Assembly: GCA_024236175.1 (NCBI GenBank)
Contig: JACKKY010000002.1
Span: 434,001-498,000, forward strand
Origin: Novosphingobium sp.
GTDB taxonomy: Bacteria > Pseudomonadota > Alphaproteobacteria > Sphingomonadales > Sphingomonadaceae
DNA length: 64,000 bases
Reading direction: 5' to 3'
The notes beneath the pieces are model-generated. The model was given only the letters and a program-made list of their open reading frames with translations. It was not told the DNA's origin and did no database searches. This document shows positions 6,373 through 15,267 of the stretch, piece by piece (within the stretch, counting starts at the first letter, position 1; the number at the start of each line of letters is the position of its first letter). The position numbers were made by a program, and so were the translations under genes.

Positions 6373-9177
6373 TCAGGGCTTGATCCCGTAACGGGCGAAA
6401 AACGCGTCGATCGCCGGATTCAGCTTGCGGGCCGCGTCGAGATCGGCTGATCCGCCCTTCCGGTTGCCTTCACGCGAAGCGATGACGCCGCGCATGAAAC
6501 GGGTCGGAGCAAGCTCGGGCGCCAGCAACAGGGCGGAATCGAGATCGGCCAGCGCCTGGTCCATCCGCCCGGAACGGAAATGCACCATCGCCCGGCTGTC
6601 GAAATAGGCGGCCGGTTCGGCCGACAACTCGATCGCCCTCGTGCAGTCCGCGAGCGCGCCCGCAAGGTCGATGTTCGACAGCGCCTTGATCCAGCACCGC
6701 GAATTGAGCAGTTCCGGCGATGTCGACCGGCGGGTCAGCGCGGCATCGAGCAACTCGATCGATTCCTCGTAGCGCCCTCCCCGCATCAGGATATCCGCGC
6801 GAGAGAGAAGCGAGGCCTCGCCATCCTCGCTGGCGACGTCCGGCGACGGATCGAGCAGGTCGAGCGCGTCATCAGTCTCGTCCATTTCGGAAAGGGCGGA
6901 CGCAAGCGTGCCTCGCACGTCGGAATCGCCGGGATCGAGGTCATAGGCGGCCTGGGCGTCGGCCAGCGAACCCTCGCGGTTACCGAGCATGGAACGTACA
7001 TTCGACCTGGCAAGGTAGAGGCCCGACGAGGGGGCGAGGGCGATCGCCTTGCCGTACAGCTTTTCGGCCGAGGCCCAGTCGAGCAGCCTTTCCTCTAGCC
7101 AGGCCCGATCGGAGAGGCGCGTGGCATCGTCGGGCTTTTCGGCAATCCGCTTGTCGAACACATCGCGGATGCGGGCGAGCTCTCGCGAGTTGCGCGCGCT
7201 GCTTACCGCATCCCAGCGATGCGGATAGGCTGCCGGCATCGCGATCCTCAGCGTCGTCGCATTGGCATCGGCGACTGCCTTGCGCGTCGTGCTGACATCT
7301 TCACCGGGCACTTCCGCTCCGCTCTCGCGCGAGATCACGTCCTCGACGATCCTGGCGCCCTGCCGGGTGATCGTGCGCTGATAGCTGACCGCCGGCAGCG
7401 ACAGTTGCACGGTTTCGGTGCCCTCGATCACCGCAGCCTCGCCCTCGCCCGGCAGGACGAGCACCTTGCGCGTGCGCGCCGTCCAGGGCTTTTCGATGAG
7501 CGCAGGCAGGCGCCGCCACGCCGAAGTGCTCCGGTCCGGATCGAACACCACGCGCAGGATCGGCTCCGCCTCGAGCTCCAGCCGCCCGTCGCGATAATAC
7601 CAGTCGGGATAGGCAAGCCCCTCGACGCCTATGGTCAGGCTCGCAGCCTCCGCATCATAGGCAACGGTCGGATCGACGATCGTTGTGCTGCCGGTCCAGG
7701 TTTTTGCAAGCTGCTCGGCAAGCTCGTTCAGCTTGTCATCGTTGGCGCCGCCGAGATTCTCGCGCGATTGCTCGGCGTAGGCTCCCGAATACCGCACCTT
7801 GAGCGCAAAGGGCACCGGCAGGTGGACGCCGGCAGTCGCATCGTAGGTCAGTTCCACGTCGGGGGACGGCCGGGCATCCGCGCGCAGCGGAAGCGTGATG
7901 AGTTCCGCGCCCTGCTCCCGCATCGGCAGGACATAGCCGAAGCGCGGCACGTCGCGGATATCCGCCAGCCTAGTGCCGAGCCCGGTGCCGTCGAGCCAGA
8001 AGGATTCCCCGTCGATCTCGGCCCGGACCAACACATGGTCGAAAGCCTGGACGGAAGGAAGCATGTCGGGCAGCCGATCGCCCTGGCTGAGGTTGGCCAG
8101 CACCGGCTCGGCTTCGATGCCCAGCCTGTCGAGCATCGCCAGCAGCAGCAGCGACTTCGCCTTGCAGTCGCCATACCGCAGTTCCCAGGTGGTCGCGGGA
8201 AGCTGCGGTTCGTAGTTTCCGGTCCCGAGCGCGACGAGCAGGTAACGCACATCGCTCTGCACGACCCGCAGGGCCGCCGCCATGCGCTCGACCGGGTCGG
8301 AATATTTCTCGGCGATCTCATCGGTAACGCGCGCGAGGTCGGACCCTTCGGCGATGGCGTTCTCCACCGAGTAAAGCGGGGACATGACCGAAGCGACTTC
8401 GTTCCAGTCGGTAAAGTTGGTGGCGTAGATCAGCGGCAGCGGCTGGAACCGGACAGGCACGTCCTTGGGCATTTTCGGCAGTTCGGCGACCGGCATGTCG
8501 ATGACCAGCTCCCGATACTTGCCCGGCAATTTCCTGGGCGCGGCATCAACGCCCGGCATCATCACCTTCCAGCGCACTTCCCTGTCCGCCGGCCAGACCA
8601 TCCGCGCCCGCCCGAAACCGATGCGGATCGGCTCTGGCATGAGCAGGACGCCGGCCTGCGCCCTGCCGCCAAGCAGCTTGTCGCGCCGCGAAACGCTGAA
8701 GGCAAAGCGGACCACATCGCCGATGCGCAGCCCTTCGATCTGCCGGATCGCGGTGAGCGTGCCATCGAGGATCTGGTTTTCGAGCCCGGCTTCGCGCCTG
8801 AGCACGGTCATCTGCGGACCGTCCTTGAGCAGGTCTATCCGTTCCGCGCCACGCAGGATTTCGAGCCGGTGCATGACGAGGTCGCCATGCGCCGGCTGCC
8901 AGCTCGTCTTCAGCGTGCCGAGGCGCTGGAGCTGCTCGGCATTGGAAACCAGCTGCGCCGCATCGACGTATTCGACCCCCAGGTCGCCATCGATCAGGAC
9001 CTGCTCGTCGAACAGCGGTACCGCATTGTTGCCGCGCGGCAGGTTCTGCGGATCGACCTCGGGAGCCACCACGACCCAGTCGGGCACCGGCCCCATCAAA
9101 GGCGTATCACCGGCATGCGCCACCACTGGCTGGACGACCAGCCCGACGGCGATGGCTATCAGACGCAAAGCTTTCAA
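6373..9177 (-). CDS. Exported DUF3857 / transglutaminase-like / TPR protein
   Basis: A 934-residue protein. The start is taken as TTG at 9177 because AAGGGG lies just upstream and the product then opens with a signal peptide (LKALRLIAIAVGLVVQPVVAHA). The first third is DUF3857. Around residues 340-440 lies a transglutaminase-like core with ELRYGDCKAKSLLLL (catalytic Cys), FDHVLVRAEIDGESFW (His) and LDGTG (Asp). The C-terminal third, from about 660, is a run of TPR helices (AEKLYGKAIALAPSSGLYLARSNV and later repeats). It should act in the periplasm. Substrates are unknown for this family; a peptidase or amidotransferase role is possible. Confidence 0.85.
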   Translation of the reverse strand: MKALRLIAIAVGLVVQPVVAHAGDTPLMGPVPDWVVVAPEVDPQNLPRGNNAVPLFDEQVLIDGDLGVEYVDAAQLVSNAEQLQRLGTLKTSWQPAHGDLVMHRLEILRGAERIDLLKDGPQMTVLRREAGLENQILDGTLTAIRQIEGLRIGDVVRFAFSVSRRDKLLGGRAQAGVLLMPEPIRIGFGRARMVWPADREVRWKVMMPGVDAAPRKLPGKYRELVIDMPVAELPKMPKDVPVRFQPLPLIYATNFTDWNEVASVMSPLYSVENAIAEGSDLARVTDEIAEKYSDPVERMAAALRVVQSDVRYLLVALGTGNYEPQLPATTWELRYGDCKAKSLLLLAMLDRLGIEAEPVLANLSQGDRLPDMLPSVQAFDHVLVRAEIDGESFWLDGTGLGTRLADIRDVPRFGYVLPMREQGAELITLPLRADARPSPDVELTYDATAGVHLPVPFALKVRYSGAYAEQSRENLGGANDDKLNELAEQLAKTWTGSTTIVDPTVAYDAEAASLTIGVEGLAYPDWYYRDGRLELEAEPILRVVFDPDRSTSAWRRLPALIEKPWTARTRKVLVLPGEGEAAVIEGTETVQLSLPAVSYQRTITRQGARIVEDVISRESGAEVPGEDVSTTRKAVADANATTLRIAMPAAYPHRWDAVSSARNSRELARIRDVFDKRIAEKPDDATRLSDRAWLEERLLDWASAEKLYGKAIALAPSSGLYLARSNVRSMLGNREGSLADAQAAYDLDPGDSDVRGTLASALSEMDETDDALDLLDPSPDVASEDGEASLLSRADILMRGGRYEESIELLDAALTRRSTSPELLNSRCWIKALSNIDLAGALADCTRAIELSAEPAAYFDSRAMVHFRSGRMDQALADLDSALLLAPELAPTRFMRGVIASREGNRKGGSADLDAARKLNPAIDAFFARYGIKP

Positions 9178-9296
9178 ACCCGATCCCCTTCCGGGACGCA
9201 CGCGGCCAGCTGCCGCGAATTCAAGCTTGTGCACAAATCGCGTGCCTAGGCAATCCGTTCGCACCGGCCTCGCAATCGCGGCGCAGGGTGCTTCGG

Positions 9297-10568
9297 TCAG
9301 ACAGCCGAGAACGCCTGTTCGATGTCGGCGATGATGTCGTCGACATGCTCGATGCCCACGGAAATCCGCACAAGGTCTTCCGAAACACCCGCCTTGGCCA
9401 TTTCCTCTTCATTGAGCTGGCGGTGCGTGGTCGACGCCGGGTGACACGCGAGCGACTTGGCGTCGCCGATATTCACCAGGCGAAGGATCATCTGCAGCGC
9501 GTCGATGAAACGGGCTCCCGCCTCCTGGCCGCCGACAATTCCGAAGCTGAGGATGCCGGAAGCCTTGCCCCCGCAAATCTTCCCCGCAAGCGCGTTGAAC
9601 TTGCTGCCCGGCAGCCCTGCATACTGGACCCAGCTCACCTTGGGATGCGATTCCAGATACTGCGCGACCTTGAGCGCGTTCTCGCAATGCCGCTCGATCC
9701 GCAGGCCCAGCGTTTCCAGACCCTGAAGCAGCAGGAACGCGCTGTGCGGCGAGAGCGCGGCGCCGGTGTTGCGCAGCGGCACGACGCGGGCCCGCCCGAT
9801 ATAGGCCGCGGGTCCAAGCGCCTCGGTATAGACGACACCGTGGTAGGAGGGATCGGGCTGGTTCAGCACGGGAAAGCGATCCTTGTTCGCCACCCAGTCG
9901 AACTTGCCGCTGTCGACGATGATCCCGCCGATCGTGGTGCCGTGCCCGCCGATGTACTTGGTCAGCGAATGGACGACGATGTCGGCGCCGAATTCGAACG
10001 GACGGCACAGGTACGGCGTGGCGACGGTGTTGTCGACGATCACCGGCACGCCATGGCGGTGGGCGATTTCGGAAATCCGTTCGATATCGACGACGTTGCC
10101 TGCCGGGTTGCCGATCGATTCCAGGAACACCGCCTTGGTTTTCCCATCGATCGCGGCATCGAGGCCTTCATAGTCCTCGAAATCGACCAGACGCGCCTCG
10201 ATGCCCTGCTTGGGGAACGTGTGGACGAACAGGTTGTAGGTGCCGCCGTAAAGCTGGGAGATCGAAACGATGTTGTCGCCGGCTTCGGCGATGGTCTGGA
10301 TCGCATAGGTGATCGCCGCCATGCCCGAGCTGAGGCAGAGGGCCGCAATGCCGCCTTCCATTTCCGCTATCCGCGCTTCCAGGACGGCGGTCGTGGGGTT
10401 CATGATGCGGGTGTAGATATTGCCCTCGACCTTGAGGTCGAACAGGTCGGCGCCGTGCTGCGTGTTGTCGAAGGTATACGAAGTCGTCTGGTAGATCGGC
10501 ACCGCCGCTGCCTTGGTCGTGGGCTCGGACGAGTAGCCATGGTGAAGCGCGAGCGATTCCAGTTTCAT
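9297..10568 (-). CDS. metY: O-acetylhomoserine aminocarboxypropyltransferase (sulfhydrylase)
   Basis: A 423-residue PLP enzyme of the Cys/Met metabolism family, at the usual length for MetY. The N-terminus (LESLALHHGY, then TTKAAAVPIYQTTSYTF) is typical of the O-acetylhomoserine branch. PLP forms a Schiff base with K204 in HSLTKYIGGHGT, and the cofactor-phosphate region SSGMAAITYA is present. It would convert O-acetyl-L-homoserine plus sulfide to homocysteine in methionine synthesis. ATG at 10568 has AAGGAGAGATGT upstream. The gene stands alone. I looked for a SAM-II or SAM/SAH riboswitch upstream and did not recognise one. Confidence 0.93.
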   Translation of the reverse strand: MKLESLALHHGYSSEPTTKAAAVPIYQTTSYTFDNTQHGADLFDLKVEGNIYTRIMNPTTAVLEARIAEMEGGIAALCLSSGMAAITYAIQTIAEAGDNIVSISQLYGGTYNLFVHTFPKQGIEARLVDFEDYEGLDAAIDGKTKAVFLESIGNPAGNVVDIERISEIAHRHGVPVIVDNTVATPYLCRPFEFGADIVVHSLTKYIGGHGTTIGGIIVDSGKFDWVANKDRFPVLNQPDPSYHGVVYTEALGPAAYIGRARVVPLRNTGAALSPHSAFLLLQGLETLGLRIERHCENALKVAQYLESHPKVSWVQYAGLPGSKFNALAGKICGGKASGILSFGIVGGQEAGARFIDALQMILRLVNIGDAKSLACHPASTTHRQLNEEEMAKAGVSEDLVRISVGIEHVDDIIADIEQAFSAV

Positions 10569-10801
10569 ACATCTCTCCTTGTCGAGCGCCTTTCAACGCG
10601 CCCGCCGGCACGGGTTTCGATCAGGCGCGAATGGATAACGGCATTGGCCAGCCGCGCAAGTTTTGCGCAGCGCGCCGGGCGACTGTGCCCGACCTCGAGC
10701 AGCGGCTTTTCCTTTCCTACATGGCTCCGCAGCGCCAGTATCGATATCGCTGTGCATCAACGCCGGAGGACCGCCGGACACAAGAAATTGCCCTGGAAAT
10801 G

Positions 10802-10889
10802 TGTCACCCACCGCCAATCCATCCAAGAGACTGATTTTTCGGACTTCCTCCGGTTCCAACTCGGGTGACACCCTGTCACCTTTGTCACC
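10802..10889. promoter_or_regulatory. Cluster of four TGTCACC boxes upstream of ettA
   Basis: TGTCACC occurs at 10802-10808, 10874-10880 and 10883-10889, and in inverted form (GGTGACA) at 10864-10870. The pair 10864-10880 is a perfect inverted repeat with 7-base arms and a CCC centre; the last copy is a direct repeat one helical turn away. The compact group lies about 27 bases upstream of the candidate -35 of ettA. This looks like a transcription-factor site, but I cannot name the protein. Confidence 0.55.
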
Positions 10890-10915
10890 CTGCGCAAACC
10901 GTGCTCTGCACCCGC

Positions 10916-10942
10916 TTGCAGGCCCGCGCCCTGCCCTGTAGA
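10916..10942 (+). promoter_or_regulatory. Candidate housekeeping promoter of ettA
   Basis: TTGCAG at 10916-10921 and TGTAGA at 10937-10942 are separated by 15 bases, with GGCGGC following as a possible start region. The match is partial, and the ettA start codon is about 45 bases downstream. Confidence 0.35.
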
Positions 10943-10988
10943 GGCGGCGCGACCTTCCCAGAGACCCCCATTTTTCGGAGAGACCCAA

Positions 10989-12668
10989 GTGGCCGCCCAA
11001 TACGCCTTCGTCATGAAGGACATGACCAAGACTTTCCCCGGCGCGCAAAAGCCGGTGCTCAGCAATATCAACCTGCAGTTCTATCAGGGCGCCAAGATCG
11101 GCATTGTCGGCCCCAACGGCGCGGGCAAGTCGACGCTGATGAAGATCATGGGCGGGATCGACACCGATTTCACCGGCGAGGCCTGGCCCGGCGAGAACAT
11201 CACCGTCGGTTACCTGCCGCAGGAACCGGAACTCGACACGTCGAAGACCGTGCTTGAGAACGTCAAGGACGGCGCTCGCGAAACCGCCGACATGATCGAT
11301 CGCTTCAACGAGATATCGATGCTGATGGGCGACCCGCCCGAGGACGCGGATTTCGACGCGCTCATGGAGGAAATGGGCACGCTGCAGGAAGAGATCGACG
11401 CGGTGGACGGCTGGACGCTCGACAACCAGCTCGAGATCGCGATGGAAGCGCTGCGCTGCCCGCCGTCCGACTGGCCGGTCGACAACCTGTCGGGGGGTGA
11501 GAAGCGCCGCATCGCCCTCACCCGCCTGCTGATCCAGAAGCCGGACATCCTGCTGCTCGACGAGCCTACCAACCACCTCGATGCCGAAAGCGTCGAATGG
11601 CTGGAAAACCACCTCAAGGAATACGCCGGTGCGGTGCTGATGATCACCCACGACCGCTACTTCCTCGACAATGTCGTCGGCTGGATCCTCGAACTCGATC
11701 GCGGCAAGTATTTCCCATACGAGGGCAACTACTCCACTTACCTTGAGAAGAAGGCCAAGCGCCTCGAGCAGGAGGAGCGCGAGGAATCGGGCCGCCAGAA
11801 GGCGCTCAAGGAAGAGCTGGAATGGATCCGGCAGACGCCCGCCGCGCGCCAGACCAAGTCCAAGGCGCGTATCCGAAAGTTCGAGCAGTTGCAGGAAGCG
11901 CAGGCCGGACGGAAGCCCGGCAAGGCGCAGATCGTCATCCAGGTGCCCGAGCGCCTTGGCGGCAAGGTGATCGAGGCAAAGAACATCTCCAAGGCCTTCG
12001 GCGACAAGCTCCTGTTCGAGGACCTGTCCTTCACCCTGCCGCCCGGCGGCATCGTCGGCGTGATCGGCCCGAATGGCGCCGGCAAGTCGACGCTGTTCAA
12101 GCTCATCACGGGGCAGGACCAGCCGGACAGCGGCACCATCGATATCGGTGAGACGGTCCACCTCGGCTACGTCGACCAGAGCCGCGATCACCTCGATGCC
12201 TCGCACAATGTCTGGGAAGAGATCTCGGACGGGCTCGACTACATGCAGGTCAACGGCCACGACATGTCGACCCGCGCCTATGTCGGCGCTTTCAACTTCA
12301 AGGGCCAGGACCAGCAGAAGAACGTCGGCAAGCTTTCAGGCGGCGAACGCAACCGCGTCCACCTCGCCAAGATGCTGAAGACCGGCGGCAACGTGCTGCT
12401 GCTCGACGAGCCGACCAACGACCTCGACGTCGAGACGCTGGCCGCCCTGGAAGACGCGATCGAGAACTTCGCGGGCTGCGCCGTAGTGATCTCGCACGAT
12501 CGCTTCTTCCTCGACCGCCTCGCCACCCATATCCTCGCCTTCGAAGGCAACAGCCACGTCGAATGGTTCGAAGGCAATTTCGAGGCTTATGAGGAGGACA
12601 AGCGGCGCCGGCTGGGCGATGCTGCGGACCGTCCGACAAGGCTGGCCTACAAGAAGCTCACACGATAA
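10989..12668 (+). CDS. ettA: Energy-dependent translational throttle protein EttA (ABC-F)
   Basis: A 559-residue soluble ABC-F protein with two ATPase domains and no membrane segment. The first Walker A is GPNGAGKST at about 41-49 and the second about 360. Both signature motifs (NLSGGEKRR and KLSGGERNR) and both Walker B motifs (LLLDEPTNHLD, LLLDEPTNDLD) are intact. The linker between them is basic and helical, and the arm subdomain is present. It binds the ribosomal E site and gates the first elongation step according to ATP/ADP. The GTG start at 10989 has GGAGAG eight bases upstream. It stands alone behind the TGTCACC operator cluster. Confidence 0.95.
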   Translation: MAAQYAFVMKDMTKTFPGAQKPVLSNINLQFYQGAKIGIVGPNGAGKSTLMKIMGGIDTDFTGEAWPGENITVGYLPQEPELDTSKTVLENVKDGARETADMIDRFNEISMLMGDPPEDADFDALMEEMGTLQEEIDAVDGWTLDNQLEIAMEALRCPPSDWPVDNLSGGEKRRIALTRLLIQKPDILLLDEPTNHLDAESVEWLENHLKEYAGAVLMITHDRYFLDNVVGWILELDRGKYFPYEGNYSTYLEKKAKRLEQEEREESGRQKALKEELEWIRQTPAARQTKSKARIRKFEQLQEAQAGRKPGKAQIVIQVPERLGGKVIEAKNISKAFGDKLLFEDLSFTLPPGGIVGVIGPNGAGKSTLFKLITGQDQPDSGTIDIGETVHLGYVDQSRDHLDASHNVWEEISDGLDYMQVNGHDMSTRAYVGAFNFKGQDQQKNVGKLSGGERNRVHLAKMLKTGGNVLLLDEPTNDLDVETLAALEDAIENFAGCAVVISHDRFFLDRLATHILAFEGNSHVEWFEGNFEAYEEDKRRRLGDAADRPTRLAYKKLTR

Positions 12669-12817
12669 GGACAGGCTTATGTTCATTTTCGTTGATACAA
12701 ACCTGAACAGAAGCCTGACTCATCGGTTCACCTTCCTGTCAGAGCGAATCCGCTAACCATTGCGCAACAGTCGCCGCACGCCCCCTTTCTCATGCGGCGC
12801 GTGGGATGGAGAGCGTA

Positions 12818-13849
12818 ATGGCCCAGACGAGACTACCGAAACTGAAGTCACTGCTGAACGGAAGCGCATGGAGCGCCGTGGCAGCCGCCGTCGCCCTGAC
12901 CGCGATTCCGGCCGAAGCGTTTGCCCAGAACCGGGGCGAGCGCTCCCGTGCTTCGCAGCAGAGCCAGCAGTCGCAATCGTCGCGCAGCGGCATGAACTGG
13001 CGTAACAGCCAGAGCAGCAGCACAAGCAGCAACCGCGGCATGACCTGGCGTAACAACGGCAGCGAAGGGCAGAACCGCGCGGCTACCCGCGTTGAGAACC
13101 GCGGCGACCGGCGCGCCAGCCGGATCGACAACCGCAGCGAACGAAGGGCAACCCGCGTCGACAACCGTGGCGAAGCGGCTGCCAGGCGCGCGGCTGCCGC
13201 CGGCAATATGCAGCAGGCCGCACGCATCGAGCAGCGGAGCGAACGCACTGCCCGCCAGATCGAACGGCGCGGCGACCAGCGGTCCCGCGACGTCGACCGG
13301 CGCAGCGAGCGGCGGGCGGAAACCATTCGCGACCGGAATCGGGGGGAATACAACAATCGCGGCTCCAACCGGGGCGATCGCAACCGCGACTGGCAGCGCA
13401 ACCGAACCTATTCCGACCCCGATCGCAACCGCACCTATCGCGATAACCGGCGCGACAACAACTGGCGCGACAATGACCGCCGCGACAATCGGCGCTATTC
13501 AGACAGGCGCAACGATCGCCGCTGGGACCGGGACAACCGCCGGTGGAACCGTGACTGGCGCCGCGACAATCGGTACGACTGGCGTCGCTATCGCGACAAC
13601 CATCGGCGGACCTATCGGCTGGGCCGCTACTATGCGCCCTATCGTGGCTACAGCTACCGCCGGCTGAGCATCGGCTTCTATCTGGACTCGCTGTTCTACG
13701 GCAGCCGTTACTGGATCAGCGATCCCTGGCATTACCGCCTGCCGCCCGCTTACGGACCGTACCGCTGGGTTCGCTATTACGACGATGCCCTGCTGGTGAA
13801 CGTCTACACCGGCGAAGTGGTGGACGTGATTCACGACTTCTTCTGGTAA
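12818..13849 (+). CDS. Exported RcnB-like protein with Arg/Asn/Asp-rich repeats
   Basis: A 343-residue protein. ATG at 12818 is preferred over 12806 because GGAGA lies six bases upstream. A signal peptide (ending about IPAEAFA) precedes a very polar region of roughly 200 residues dominated by Arg, Asn, Asp, Ser and Gln, with loose repeats such as RxDNR, RRGD and WRDN. The last 70 residues (GRYYAPYRGYSYRR, then YGPYRWVRYYDDALLVNVYTGEVVDVI) match the C-terminal module of RcnB-family periplasmic proteins. RcnB in E. coli affects nickel/cobalt homeostasis; that role is not established for this type. A strong hairpin terminator follows. Confidence 0.78.
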   Translation: MAQTRLPKLKSLLNGSAWSAVAAAVALTAIPAEAFAQNRGERSRASQQSQQSQSSRSGMNWRNSQSSSTSSNRGMTWRNNGSEGQNRAATRVENRGDRRASRIDNRSERRATRVDNRGEAAARRAAAAGNMQQAARIEQRSERTARQIERRGDQRSRDVDRRSERRAETIRDRNRGEYNNRGSNRGDRNRDWQRNRTYSDPDRNRTYRDNRRDNNWRDNDRRDNRRYSDRRNDRRWDRDNRRWNRDWRRDNRYDWRRYRDNHRRTYRLGRYYAPYRGYSYRRLSIGFYLDSLFYGSRYWISDPWHYRLPPAYGPYRWVRYYDDALLVNVYTGEVVDVIHDFFW

Positions 13850-13885
13850 CCCGGCCCTTCCGGCATTCCTGACGGGAACCGACTC

Positions 13886-13914
13886 GAGCCCCCGCCGACC
13901 CCGCGCGGGGGCTC
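13886..13914. terminator. Intrinsic-type hairpin between the RcnB-like and cytochrome b561 genes
   Basis: A perfect 10-bp GC-rich stem, GAGCCCCCGC pairing with GCGGGGGCTC, has a 9-base loop. It lies between convergent genes (stops at 13849 and 13928) and could serve both. There is only a short CTT after it on the plus strand and no long T-tract. Confidence 0.65.
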
Positions 13915-13927
13915 GACCTTGTCGGGA

Positions 13928-14485
13928 TCAGCTCTTTCCCGACAGCATCCGCCGCATCGTGCCGTCGCGATCGACGAACTGGTGCTTGAGAGCGGCGGCA
14001 ACGTGAAGCCCCAGAAGCAGGATCATCAGGCCCGCAAAGAGTTCGTGCACCTCATGCAACACTCCGGCGGTTTCCTCGCTCTTGGCCATGGGCAGCCCGG
14101 GAATCTCGAACAGGCCGAAGAAACCGACACCATGCCCTCCGCTGAAGGCCGAAACCATGATCCAGCCCACCAGAGGGATGGCGATCATGAGGAAATAGAA
14201 CACCGCGTGCACCACCTTGGCGAGCGCGACTTCCCAGGATTTGAGAGAATCCTCGAACGGCGGAGGGGGATTCATCACACGCCAGATGATGCGCAATACG
14301 GTGAGTAACAGGATCAGCATGCCATTGGCCATGTGATAGCCGACCAGCTGCGCCTCCGTTTCCTTGGAGGCGTCCTCGGCAACCCAGACGAAGACGAAAT
14401 TGAGCAGGATCAGCACTGTAAGGATCCAGTGGAAGGCGATGGCGACCTGCGTGTAGCGCGCGTCGGGAGAGCGATCTGTTTCCAT
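13928..14485 (-). CDS. Cytochrome b561 family protein
   Basis: A 185-residue membrane protein from ATG 14485 (METDRSPDARYTQVAIAFHW). It has four hydrophobic helices with haem-ligand histidines: AFHWILTVLILL near residue 19, GYHMANGMLILLL near 49, a third helix (AVFYFLMIAIPLVGWIMV) and HEVHELFAGLMILLLGLHVAAALKH. The pattern is that of bacterial b561 proteins that bind two b haems and pass electrons from quinol to a periplasmic acceptor or superoxide. It is divergent from the 2OG oxygenase gene. The partner is unknown. Confidence 0.88.
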   Translation of the reverse strand: METDRSPDARYTQVAIAFHWILTVLILLNFVFVWVAEDASKETEAQLVGYHMANGMLILLLTVLRIIWRVMNPPPPFEDSLKSWEVALAKVVHAVFYFLMIAIPLVGWIMVSAFSGGHGVGFFGLFEIPGLPMAKSEETAGVLHEVHELFAGLMILLLGLHVAAALKHQFVDRDGTMRRMLSGKS

Positions 14486-14598
14486 AGGCCCGAAACTTGG
14501 AACAAAGTCACCACCGCCGCAAGCCGCTTTTCGCCCGACCCGATCTCGTCTAGGGATAGTCGGGGAATCCCAACGACCTGAGCCCCGCCCGCAAAGCG

Positions 14599-15267
14599 AT
14601 GAATGACCAAGCCCCGGCCCCGGACAAGACAGCGCTAGCGAAGCTTGGCGAAGTCGTGCGTGAAAGGCTCGCAACGGATCCTTCCGTCTACAAGGTGCCT
14701 GTCGAGAAGGCCGAGATCTACGCAGTCTCCGAGTTCATCAGCACGGAAGAGTGCGAGCACCTGATTGAAATGATAGACGAGGTGGCCAGACCATCCGAAG
14801 TGTTCGAAGAGGTCTACCAGGCGCAGTACCGCACAAGCTATTCCGGGGACGTCGATCCCGAAGACAGCTTCGTTCGGATGATCGAGCGACGGCTGTCCGA
14901 CCTTCTCGGTATCAACCTGGCCTGGGGCGAGTCCGTGCAGGGTCAGCGGTACGAGCCGGGACAGGAATTCAAGGATCATTGCGACTGGTTCGACACCCAG
15001 TCGGGCTACTGGAACGAGGAACGCAGGCGGGGCGGCCAGCGTAGCTGGACCGCGATGGCCTTTCTCAACGAGGTGGAGGAAGGCGGCGCAACCGAATTCC
15101 CGAACATCGGCGTGAGCATACCCCCGCAAAGAGGGGCGCTGGTCATCTGGAACAACGCCTTGCCGGACGGGTTTCCCAATCGGGACACCCTGCATTCAGG
15201 CAAGCCGGTAGTCCGGGGAGTGAAGTACGTCATCACGAAATGGTACAGGACCCGGCCATGGACGTGA
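14599..15267 (+). CDS. 2-oxoglutarate/Fe(II)-dependent oxygenase, prolyl-4-hydroxylase type
   Basis: A 222-residue protein whose C-terminal 110 residues form the P4Hc double-stranded beta-helix. The iron ligands are the HxD of KDHCDWFD and the distal His in DTLHSGKPV; the following K/R region (VVRGVKYVITKWYR) supplies the 2-oxoglutarate carboxylate contact. Related proteins hydroxylate proline or other residues; the target is not evident. The ATG at 14599 has no strong Shine-Dalgarno. Its end overlaps the start of the DUF885 gene by 10 bases, so the two may be co-expressed. Confidence 0.85.
   Translation: MNDQAPAPDKTALAKLGEVVRERLATDPSVYKVPVEKAEIYAVSEFISTEECEHLIEMIDEVARPSEVFEEVYQAQYRTSYSGDVDPEDSFVRMIERRLSDLLGINLAWGESVQGQRYEPGQEFKDHCDWFDTQSGYWNEERRRGGQRSWTAMAFLNEVEEGGATEFPNIGVSIPPQRGALVIWNNALPDGFPNRDTLHSGKPVVRGVKYVITKWYRTRPWT

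Larger units (their letters stand above)
10569..10988. other. 420-base divergent intergenic region between metY and ettA
   Basis: No convincing gene on either strand. It contains the metY ribosome-binding site (about 10572-10578), a small inverted repeat (GCGCAA/TTGCGC, about 10654-10669), the TGTCACC cluster (10802-10889), an ettA promoter candidate and the ettA ribosome-binding site (GGAGAG, about 10977-10982). Confidence 0.7.

Noticed and set aside
7219..9249. A 676-codon frame antisense to the DUF3857 gene
   Set aside because: Mirror of a real gene in GC-rich DNA; His/Arg/Gln-rich product without any motif.
10569..10700. SAM-II or SAM/SAH riboswitch upstream of metY
   Set aside because: I found no matching pseudoknot pattern or conserved core; only a small GCGCAA/TTGCGC repeat is present.
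10593..12260. A 555-codon frame antisense to ettA
   Set aside because: Overlaps the whole ATPase gene; the product shows no domain.
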